Shown: piece after piece, positions 57,674 through 64,000 of the stretch
Numbering within the stretch: position 1 is the stretch's first letter
How the letters are laid out: each line of letters starts with the position of its first letter
Source of the DNA: an unidentified bacterial endosymbiont
GTDB taxonomy: Bacteria; Pseudomonadota; Gammaproteobacteria; Enterobacterales; Enterobacteriaceae
Length of the DNA stretch: 64,000 nucleotides
NCBI RefSeq assembly: GCF_918797525.1
Contig: NZ_OU963893.1
Coordinates: 4,154,001 to 4,218,000 of the forward strand
Direction of reading: 5' to 3'
Position numbers and translations under genes: made by a program
Notes under the pieces: model-generated
What the model saw: only the letters and a program-made list of their open reading frames with translations
Databases searched by the model: none
What the model was told of the DNA's origin: nothing

Positions 57674-59062
57674 ATGAAGCCTGGCTATCACCAAATCTAC
57701 ACCCGATATCGGGACAACATCACGCGCGGCGTACTTAAGCCTGGCGACAAAGTCCCTGCCATCCGCGTGCTGGCCGAAGAGCTGAAGGTGGCGCGCAAAA
57801 CCGTCGAAACGGCATATGCCATCCTGACGGGCGAAGGATATCTGGTCAGCCAGGGCGCACGCGGCACGCGGGTGAACCCGGATCTGTTGCTGACGGCGAA
57901 AAGCGCGCCAGCACCACAGCCCACCGGGGTGCTGCCAGCCTCGCTGATAAGCCAGCGCGAGCGGGCCGGATTTTTACGCCCGGGCATTCCGGCCCTGGAC
58001 AGTTTCCCCTACAAAAAATGGCTACTGCTGGCAGGCCAGGCGACGCGATCGATGCGCCAGGAGGAGATGCTGAACCCGCCGGTGCTGGGCTGGTTTCCAC
58101 TGCGCGAGGCCATCGCCCGCTATCTTAATATCTCCCGCGGCCTCGCCTGCAGCGCTGAGCAGGTGCTGATCACCAGCGGCTACAGCGGCAGCCTGCGCCT
58201 GATCTTCGACACGCTTGCCAGCCGCAGCGATAAAGTGGTGTTTGAAGATCCGGGCTATTTTATGGGCCAGCAGTTGCTCAAGCGGATTGTGCCACGGTTA
58301 CACACCGTTCCCGTCGATCGTTTCGGAATCGATACCGACTATCTGCTGCGTCATCATCGCGATGCGCGCTTTGCCCTCGTCACCCCGTCGCACCAAAGCC
58401 CGCTGGCGGTCACGCTCACCCTGCCGCGCAAACAGCAGCTTCTGGACTGGGCGAGCGAGAATGACGCCTGGATCATCGAAGATGATTACGACGGCGAATT
58501 TCATTACACCCGTAAAGTGCTCCCGTCGCTGAAAAGCCTCGATCGGCACGACCGGGTGATCTTTATGGGCACCTTCAGTAAAACCATCATGCCCTCGCTA
58601 CGCATAGGCTACGTAGTAATGCCCGCCTGCACCGTTGAGGCGTTTACCGACTGCGCGGACATCGTTACCAGCGGCCAGCCGGTGCTGACGCAAAAGATCC
58701 TCACGGCATTTCTGAACGAGGGCCATTTTTTTCGCCATCTCAAGAAAATGCGCGCCCTTTATCAAATCCGCCGTGACTGGACGATCGGCGCGCTTAAGGC
58801 GGTGTATGGCGATCTGTTCTTCACCGGGCAAAACGATGGCGGAATGCATATCGTGGCGTTTCTGGCGAAAGGCAGTTGCGATCGCGAGATCGCCCATTGC
58901 TGGCAGGGGCAACAGCTACAGGTGAACGCGCTGTCAGAGTGGTATTGCGGCTCGGATAAACGATACGGGCTGGTGATGGGCTATAACAACGTGCAGACCT
59001 ACCAGCAGGTGCTGGATTTGCTGGAAAGGCCGAAGCAGCAGACGCTTGAGATTTTGCGCTAA
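57674..59062 (+). CDS. MocR-type PLP-dependent regulator (GntR family)
   Basis: A 462-residue fusion of a GntR winged helix (PAIRVLAEELKVARKTVETAY, about 27-48) to a class I aminotransferase-like domain. The PLP lysine is K303 in MGTFSKTIMPS, and EDDYDGEFHY supplies the cofactor-binding Asp/Tyr. Members bind PLP and an amine or amino-acid effector and often regulate the divergent gene, here the AhpD-like gene. AGGAC precedes the ATG. A REP element follows. Confidence 0.9.
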   Translation: MKPGYHQIYTRYRDNITRGVLKPGDKVPAIRVLAEELKVARKTVETAYAILTGEGYLVSQGARGTRVNPDLLLTAKSAPAPQPTGVLPASLISQRERAGFLRPGIPALDSFPYKKWLLLAGQATRSMRQEEMLNPPVLGWFPLREAIARYLNISRGLACSAEQVLITSGYSGSLRLIFDTLASRSDKVVFEDPGYFMGQQLLKRIVPRLHTVPVDRFGIDTDYLLRHHRDARFALVTPSHQSPLAVTLTLPRKQQLLDWASENDAWIIEDDYDGEFHYTRKVLPSLKSLDRHDRVIFMGTFSKTIMPSLRIGYVVMPACTVEAFTDCADIVTSGQPVLTQKILTAFLNEGHFFRHLKKMRALYQIRRDWTIGALKAVYGDLFFTGQNDGGMHIVAFLAKGSCDREIAHCWQGQQLQVNALSEWYCGSDKRYGLVMGYNNVQTYQQVLDLLERPKQQTLEILR

Positions 59063-59068
59063 GGCTGA

Positions 59069-59096
59069 GCCGGGTGGCAGCTACGCCTGGCCCGGC
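59069..59096. repeat. REP-type palindrome
   Basis: GCCGGG (59069-59074) and CCCGGC (59091-59096) flank TGGCAGCTACGCCTGG. It lies between the convergent mocR and TonB-receptor genes. Confidence 0.75.
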
Positions 59097-59108
59097 AAAA
59101 TGATGCTC

Positions 59109-61199
59109 TTAGAATGACCAGGAAACACTGCCCAGGATGCTGCGCTCCGCCCCGAAATAGCAGTAAGAGAGCGAATTACACGCCGCCACGTAGCTTTTAT
59201 CGGTCAGGTTATTGACGTTCACCTGCGCACTCACGCCCTTCAGCCCCACCTTCGACAGGTCATAACCCACCGCCATATCCACCAGCGTGTAAGACGGCAG
59301 CGTGTGGGTGTTCTGTCGATCGCTGGTAACGCCGTTCACATAGCGCACGCCAGAGCCCACGGTCAGGCCGTCCAGCGGGCCGGTTTTGACGTCGTAACTT
59401 AGCCAGGCGCTGGCCATATTACGCGGCGCATAGACGGCGCGCTTGCCCTGCTCCTCCGGGCTGCTCTTCTTGTAGCGAATATCGGTGTACGTGTACGCCG
59501 CCTGCATGCGCAGGCTGTCGGTCAACTGACCAATCGCCTCCAGCTCAACCCCTTCAGACTCGATTTCACCGATCGAACGGTACGGATCGGTCGGCTCTTC
59601 TTTGGTGGCGATATTCTTCTGGTTAATACGGAATACCGAGGCGCTGAACTGGCTGTTCATCCCCTCCGGTTCATATTTCACGCCCGCCTCCCACTGCTTG
59701 CCCTTCATCGGATCAAGGATGTTGCCCTGCTCGTCGGCAAAGCTGGTAGGCGTAAAGGCCGTGGAGTAGCTCACGTACGGCGCCACGCCGTTATCAAACA
59801 GATACAGCAAGGCCGCACGGCTGCTGAAGTTGCTCTTATCCAGATCGCTACGGGTATGATTAAAGTTGTCAACATTCGAGACGCTCACCCTATCGTAACG
59901 GCCACCGAGCGTCAGACGCCAGCGGTCAAAGGACATTTGGTCCTGCAGATAGTAACCCGTCTGGCGCAGCTTATGTTTTTCCCGGCTGTACTGGGTGATG
60001 TAGTCCGGTGGGGCGCCGTAAACCGGATGGAACGCGTCAATCGCCGGGAAGCCGCCATAATAGCCGGTAACGTTGTTGGTGCGATCCTGATAATCCATAC
60101 CGATCAGCAACCGGTGGTTCACGGCCCAGGTATCAACGCTGCCGTCGAGCTGGTTATCGAGGGTAATGGCATTCATCTTCTCATCGGAGCCGGAATAGCC
60201 GCGGTTCAGCTCGGTGTCGTTGAGCCAGCCTGCGGCATACACCTGGTTCAGCTCCACTTTCGTGTGCAGGTAACGTAGCTTCTGGCGCACCGACCAGCCG
60301 CTATCGAACAGATGTTCAACGTTGTAGCCGACCATATTTTCCCGGCGATCGTACTTATCGTAATCATCCTCGCCTTCAAAGAAGGTGTTGGCGATTTTGT
60401 TGCCATAGCGCGGTACGACGGTGCCCTCATACGGCAGGCCCGAGTGGCTACCGCCTTTCGGGTCGCGGTGCAGGTAAGCCATCACCTCCAGACGCGTATT
60501 ATCCGTGATGCGCCAGGTCAGGCTCGGCATCAGCGCGTAACGTTCTTCTTTGAGCGGATCGAACTGGGAATCAGCGTAACGGGTCATCCCGCTAAGGCGC
60601 ACCGCCACGCGGTCGTTAGCGTCGAGCGGGCCGGTGACGTCGAACATCGCGCCGCGCTGGTTATTGTTACCGGCGAACAGCTTAATCTCTCCGCCCCGGT
60701 CAAACGACGGTTTACGCGATGTGAGGGCCACAATCCCTCCAGGCGAGGAGCGTCCGTACAATACGGAGGCCGGGCCGCGAACGACTTCAATACTGTCCAA
60801 AAACCAGGGATCAACCACCAGCGAACTGTGGGAGTTAGTGTCTCCCATCATCTTCAGGCCATCGAGATAGATGTTATCCAGGCTGCCGTCGGAAAAGCCG
60901 CGCAGCACAATGTAATCAAAGCGGTTTGAGGCGCCAATCTGGTTACTGTAGACCCCCGGCGTGTAGCTCACCGCCTGACGCACGCTGGTTGCGCCCTGCT
61001 CCTCGAACTGCTCGCGGGTCACGATAGAGACCGCCTGCGGGGTTTCACTATCCGGCGTTTCAATCTTGGTGGCGGCAGACTGCATCTGCGAGGTGACCAC
61101 CAGGGTATCCGTTTTTTGGCCATCCTGCGCCAACAAAGGAAAAGCGACGCTCCCGGTGACCCAGCCTACCAGCAGTGCCAGACGCGATTTAGCAAACAT
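59109..61199 (-). CDS. TonB-dependent hydroxamate siderophore receptor (FoxA-like)
   Basis: An outer-membrane receptor of 696 residues. The signal peptide ends PLLAQ and is followed by the TonB box DTLVVTS. The plug domain has SIVTREQFEEQGATSVRQA and the barrel ends in the class signature YFGAERSILGSVSWSF with terminal phenylalanine. The C-terminal ACNSLSYCYFGAERS resembles FoxA and FhuA-type hydroxamate receptors, so ferrioxamine or ferrichrome is the likely ligand; that is inference. Start at 61199 (MFAKSRLALL) is preferred to the one at 61211. An AraC regulator lies upstream on the same strand. FhuF at 18.3 kb could release its iron. Confidence 0.88.
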   Translation of the reverse strand: MFAKSRLALLVGWVTGSVAFPLLAQDGQKTDTLVVTSQMQSAATKIETPDSETPQAVSIVTREQFEEQGATSVRQAVSYTPGVYSNQIGASNRFDYIVLRGFSDGSLDNIYLDGLKMMGDTNSHSSLVVDPWFLDSIEVVRGPASVLYGRSSPGGIVALTSRKPSFDRGGEIKLFAGNNNQRGAMFDVTGPLDANDRVAVRLSGMTRYADSQFDPLKEERYALMPSLTWRITDNTRLEVMAYLHRDPKGGSHSGLPYEGTVVPRYGNKIANTFFEGEDDYDKYDRRENMVGYNVEHLFDSGWSVRQKLRYLHTKVELNQVYAAGWLNDTELNRGYSGSDEKMNAITLDNQLDGSVDTWAVNHRLLIGMDYQDRTNNVTGYYGGFPAIDAFHPVYGAPPDYITQYSREKHKLRQTGYYLQDQMSFDRWRLTLGGRYDRVSVSNVDNFNHTRSDLDKSNFSSRAALLYLFDNGVAPYVSYSTAFTPTSFADEQGNILDPMKGKQWEAGVKYEPEGMNSQFSASVFRINQKNIATKEEPTDPYRSIGEIESEGVELEAIGQLTDSLRMQAAYTYTDIRYKKSSPEEQGKRAVYAPRNMASAWLSYDVKTGPLDGLTVGSGVRYVNGVTSDRQNTHTLPSYTLVDMAVGYDLSKVGLKGVSAQVNVNNLTDKSYVAACNSLSYCYFGAERSILGSVSWSF

Positions 61200-61217
61200 A
61201 ACCCTCTCCAAAGATAT

Positions 61218-61236
61218 TTCTTATTGTTAATAAGAA
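61218..61236. promoter_or_regulatory. Inverted repeat in front of the siderophore receptor
   Basis: TTCTTATT (61218-61225) and AATAAGAA (61229-61236) form a perfect 8-base dyad with a 3-base spacer, 19 bp before the receptor start. The A/T pattern also resembles a degenerate Fur site. Either Fur or the neighbouring AraC protein could bind here. Confidence 0.5.
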
Positions 61237-61338
61237 TTATTACCTTTTTGGGGGCGTAAACGGCTATGCGCGCCGCCAGGTTACGTATGGGTGATGACAA
61301 ACCGCACGGGTTGCGTTCGCAGAAAAGAGGAAAAGGCG

Positions 61339-62337
61339 TTAGCGCGTTTTACGCACATCGCCCGGTGAAATACCGTAGTGGCGGCGAAACGCGGTCGAGA
61401 AGTTCGTGGCATGCTGATACCCGCACATCCACGCCGTCTGCTGCACGCTAAAGCCTTCCAGCAGATAACGACGCGCCAGGGCCAGGCGGCAATCACGCAG
61501 ATAATCAAACAGCGCGCAACCGTAACGCTGGCGAAACTTACTGCGCAGGCTGCTCTGGCTCATTGCCGCGAGCGCGGCCAGTTGAGTGAGGGTATGGTTC
61601 TGCTCCGGCGCCTGTTCCAGCAGGCTACGCACGCGTTCCAGCCGCGTATGCTCGGGTCGGTTCGGGCCGTTTTGCATGCGCTGATTCAGCCCGTGCCCCA
61701 GCAGCTGGTACATTAGCCCCTCCAGCAACAGCTTGCGGGATACCGCGCTCAGCCCGTCCTGCTGGGCATGCTGGATGCCGGTCAGCACAAACCCGGGAAC
61801 GTGCCAGACAAAGGTCGGCGCGCTAAGGTTTTGCCACTCCAGCAGCACTGATTCCAGTAAACACTCACGTCTACTCTCTCCAGGATAGACGCCAAACGAG
61901 AGCGTCTTCAGGATACTGTCGGCGTCATGATGCGCACTCATCACCTGCTCCTCGCTCAGCCGGGAGCTGAATGCCATACCAGCTCCCACCCTGTATTCAT
62001 GCCCGTTCAGGCTGAGCGTCACGCATCCGTCGAGCACTACCAGCATATAGAGCGGGCTGTTATGGCGGGACGTGGTTTCGTAGGGTTGTAAAACGCGGAC
62101 ATCCGAGTGGGTCAAGGCGATCCCTGACGAGAGCATCATCTCTTCTACATCGCCATGCAGGACCGGGCTTGCGGAGGCCCGCGCATCCTGAAGCTGCGGG
62201 AAACGATACTCAATGCCGTAGCGCTCGCCGAAGCCGTGAAAATCCTCAACGAAGTAAATGCGTTTTGCCGACCTGTTTTTACTCTGGAGCATAATACCGA
62301 GGCCTGCATCAGATAACATGAGCGAAAACAGTACCAT
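61339..62337 (-). CDS. AraC-family regulator of the siderophore receptor
   Basis: A 332-residue regulator. The C-terminal 100 residues hold two helix-turn-helix motifs: LTQLAALAAMSQSSLRSKFRQ and FSVQQTAWMCGYQHATNFSTAFRRHYGISPGD. The N-terminal half resembles PchR/YbtA-type iron regulators that sense a ferric siderophore. It is 139 bp upstream of the receptor gene on the same strand, so it probably activates it. The start is uncertain; ATGs at 62337, 62319 and 62292 all lack a strong ribosome site. Confidence 0.85.
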   Translation of the reverse strand: MVLFSLMLSDAGLGIMLQSKNRSAKRIYFVEDFHGFGERYGIEYRFPQLQDARASASPVLHGDVEEMMLSSGIALTHSDVRVLQPYETTSRHNSPLYMLVVLDGCVTLSLNGHEYRVGAGMAFSSRLSEEQVMSAHHDADSILKTLSFGVYPGESRRECLLESVLLEWQNLSAPTFVWHVPGFVLTGIQHAQQDGLSAVSRKLLLEGLMYQLLGHGLNQRMQNGPNRPEHTRLERVRSLLEQAPEQNHTLTQLAALAAMSQSSLRSKFRQRYGCALFDYLRDCRLALARRYLLEGFSVQQTAWMCGYQHATNFSTAFRRHYGISPGDVRKTR

Positions 62338-62377
62338 TTATTTATGTCGGCAGCAATCTTCCCTTAAACAGCATTAA

Positions 62378-62397
62378 GCCCCGGTCGAAACCGGGGC
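62378..62397. terminator. Hairpin between the DUF2171 and AraC genes
   Basis: GCCCCGGT and ACCGGGGC form an 8-bp stem with a CGAA tetraloop. It lies 32 bp past the DUF2171 stop, with only a weak T run (TTAATGC) in the minus direction. Confidence 0.6.
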
Positions 62398-62429
62398 CAT
62401 AAAAAACCATTTCATCGGGGGAAATAGAG

Positions 62430-62663
62430 TTACGCTTCTTCCCACCCGGCAAACGTTTCTTCATGGTTTTTAGTCAGGATAACTTTATTATCCTCGACTT
62501 TATCGACCCAGCTAAGAGGAATATAATGGTGCTTACCGCCGGATTCCGGATCGCTTTTCGCCAGTTTGATACGCTCGCCATCCAGATGATCGACGACGCC
62601 GACGTGAGTACCGCAGCTCGCGACAACCTGAGTGTGATCCTTAATCTCGCTTTTATTTACCAT
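62430..62663 (-). CDS. DUF2171 protein
   Basis: A 77-residue cytoplasmic protein starting MVNKSEIKDHTQVVASCGTH. The pattern GTHVGVVDHLDGERIKL, then KHHYIPLSWVDKVEDNKVIL, is the DUF2171 fold, a small beta-barrel related to PRC-type domains. Function unknown. The start at 62663 has AGGAGAA upstream; a longer frame reaching 62969 has no support. Confidence 0.85.
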   Translation of the reverse strand: MVNKSEIKDHTQVVASCGTHVGVVDHLDGERIKLAKSDPESGGKHHYIPLSWVDKVEDNKVILTKNHEETFAGWEEA

Positions 62664-62881
62664 GTTAATTCTCCTGTTTCGGTTATTTGGCTGTTGCACG
62701 GAATTAACTGTAGCGTATAAATCCGGATCGCTGGCGCATATTAGCATTTTGAAACAACATTGACACAATAGAGATCTGCGACTATTTACGAGTGAATTAA
62801 CGTTAAGAATAAGATGAATTAATAACGGCAGATTATTTCTCTCACATACTTTACCTAACGCAACCAACCGAGGAGATATTA

Positions 62882-63067
62882 ATGACGATGCAATCAAATC
62901 GTACAGAGATTTCACTGGCACTTGGGGAAGCGGTATTAGACATCGTGCAGAAAGGCCATGAAGTGTCACGAGAAAATCTGGCCCAGGCGATGAAAATCAA
63001 AGCGGAAAAAGAGCGCGATGATGAACGGCTTCTGAATTACTGGAAAGCCTGTAATTTGCTGGTCTAA
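62882..63067 (+). CDS. Small protein resembling the YmgB/AriR-YcgZ family
   Basis: A 61-residue protein with strong GAGGAG upstream. The core LGEAVLDIVQKGHEVSRENLA followed by a charged helix resembles YcgZ (LGEIVTEILKDGRNLSRKSL) and YmgB/AriR connector proteins, which link blue light, cold or acid signals to the Rcs pathway and biofilm control. The match is by eye and partial. It is shorter than the E. coli members at its N terminus. It stands alone, divergent from DUF2171, before a terminator. Confidence 0.55.
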   Translation: MTMQSNRTEISLALGEAVLDIVQKGHEVSRENLAQAMKIKAEKERDDERLLNYWKACNLLV

Positions 63068-63072
63068 ACAAC

Positions 63073-63099
63073 GCGGCGTTTAGCAAGACTAAGCGCCGC
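63073..63099. terminator. Bidirectional hairpin between the small gene and roxA
   Basis: GCGGCGTTTAG and CTAAGCGCCGC form an 11-bp stem with one G-T pair and a 5-base loop. The plus strand continues CCTTTGTC. Confidence 0.75.
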
Positions 63100-63105
63100 C
63101 CTTTG

Positions 63106-64000
63106 TCACTCGTCGAAGAACCAGTATCCCTGGTTAACCAGCCCGGTAAGTTCTTCTACAAACGCCGGGTTATTTAGCGCGTCCCCAAGCTCTGCCTGAC
63201 CAAGCTCGGTATAGCGGCACAGCACATCCGCGGCCAATGGCTCTACCGTTTCAAGCTGTTCGCTATTGATGAAGATGTTGCCATTGATATTCAGCACCCG
63301 CAGGCCGCTCAGGCGAGACAAGGTTTCCCCCCCCTGCAACGCGTCCAGCACCTCTTCAGGCGCGTATGGCGGCTCGGCGGCGGCAATATCCAGCTCATGA
63401 CGCGGCGTGGAAATGAAGCTACCGAACCATTTAGTGAGATCTTCAGGTTTATTGATCATCTCGATCATCATCTTACGAACGCGTTCGAGTTCGTATTGCT
63501 CCACGCGCCCGGGATGCTCACGGCAGGTCAGATCCGGGTCGCTGTAATGCTCGCCGCCCAGATCGTTTTCCAGGGCGTAATCCGCAAAGCTGCTGATCAG
63601 ATCGCGGCCGTTTGGCCCACGAAAACCGACGGAATAGTTCATCGCGTTTTCGTGGGTGAAGCCGTCATGCGGGAATCCTGGCGGAATATAGAGGACATCG
63701 CCCGGGGCCAGATCTTCGTCAATGATTGGCTCAAAGGGATCGACATGCAGCAGCGCGGGGTGCGGGCAAAACTGACGCACCGGCAGCTTATCGCCCACCC
63801 GCCAGCGGCGGCGCCCCATCCCCTGAATAATAAAGACATCATACTGGTCGATATGTGGACCCACGCCGCCGCCCGGGACGGAGAAGGAGATCATCAGGTC
63901 ATCAAGACGCCAGTCCGGCAGCGCACGAAACGGGCGCACCAGCTCCGCCGCAGGCATATGCCAGTGGTTTACCGCCTGCGCCAGCAGCGACCAGCCGGTC
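63106..64000 (-). CDS. roxA: Ribosomal protein uL16 arginine hydroxylase RoxA (5' end outside window)
   Basis: RoxA (YcfD) is a JmjC 2-oxoglutarate/Fe(II) oxygenase that hydroxylates an arginine of ribosomal protein L16. The frame is open to the window edge, giving about 297 of some 373 residues; about 75 N-terminal residues lie outside. The iron facial triad is visible as HID in GVGPHIDQYDVF and the distal histidine in GFPHDGF. The C-terminal winged helix is complete, ending GYWFFDE. In E. coli roxA sits beside phoPQ near 25 min, so its place after yjiN is a different gene order. Confidence 0.93.
   Translation of the reverse strand, partial: TGWSLLAQAVNHWHMPAAELVRPFRALPDWRLDDLMISFSVPGGGVGPHIDQYDVFIIQGMGRRRWRVGDKLPVRQFCPHPALLHVDPFEPIIDEDLAPGDVLYIPPGFPHDGFTHENAMNYSVGFRGPNGRDLISSFADYALENDLGGEHYSDPDLTCREHPGRVEQYELERVRKMMIEMINKPEDLTKWFGSFISTPRHELDIAAAEPPYAPEEVLDALQGGETLSRLSGLRVLNINGNIFINSEQLETVEPLAADVLCRYTELGQAELGDALNNPAFVEELTGLVNQGYWFFDE

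Overview
The window is ordinary enterobacterial chromosome, most likely from the Enterobacter/Lelliottia group. This is inferred from E. coli-like proteins in E. coli-like gene order, Enterobacter-style REP palindromes, and a FhuF/DUF1435/GGDEF cluster arranged as in Salmonella. Read left to right, it runs in the reverse of the E. coli map from serB (about 99.6 min) down to yjiN (about 98 min). It then leaves that map and ends in roxA (ycfD), which lies near 25 min in E. coli. No insertion sequence, prophage or CRISPR array was seen.

Region 1 (1-7.3 kb): serB (3' end cut by the window edge), smp and lplA, then the nucleoside salvage operon deoCABD on the minus strand. Two DeoR operators and two CRP sites lie in front of deoC. 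Region 2 (7.3-8.6 kb) is a variable slot that holds yjjW-yjjI in E. coli. Here it holds a candidate small RNA and an AT-rich orphan gene. Region 3 (8.6-16.1 kb): yjjV, yjjU (frameshifted), ytjA, osmY, prfC, yjjG, rimI, holD and rsmC. Region 4 (16.2-19.1 kb): three tandem tRNA-Leu(CAG) genes, a Fur-boxed DUF1435 gene, a membrane diguanylate cyclase, and fhuF. Region 5 (19.1-30.6 kb): an orphan PTS EIIC with a leader ORF, a YbaK-like deacylase, yjjQ-bglJ, yjjP-yjjB, a TetR regulator, ohrR-ohr, dnaT-dnaC, yjjA and opgB. Region 6 (30.6-36 kb): tsr with a sigma-28 promoter, btsT with CRP and BtsR sites, and yjiA.

Region 7 (36-53 kb) occupies the slot that is the immigration control region (mrr-hsd-mcr) in E. 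coli. It carries an ecpABCDE common-pilus operon without ecpR, a YfaZ-family outer-membrane protein, an aldehyde dehydrogenase, a broken small ORF, and a type I restriction-modification operon (hsdM-hsdS-hsdR). A truncated fragment resembling the start of NucS/DUF91-type nucleases, which often accompany such systems, follows hsdR. Region 8 (53-64 kb): yjiN, a marR-hlyD-DUF2955 efflux-type operon, a divergent AhpD-like/MocR pair, a FoxA-like siderophore receptor with an AraC regulator, a DUF2171 protein, a small AriR/YcgZ-like protein, and the 3' part of roxA.

The core genes are well supported by recalled family sequences. The less explained parts are the yjjW-yjjI replacement slot, the leader and operator of the orphan EIIC, the long ecp upstream region with an FNR-type box and a 9-bp dyad, and the remnants flanking the restriction operon. 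All identifications are from reading the sequence and recalled family features; no database search was run.
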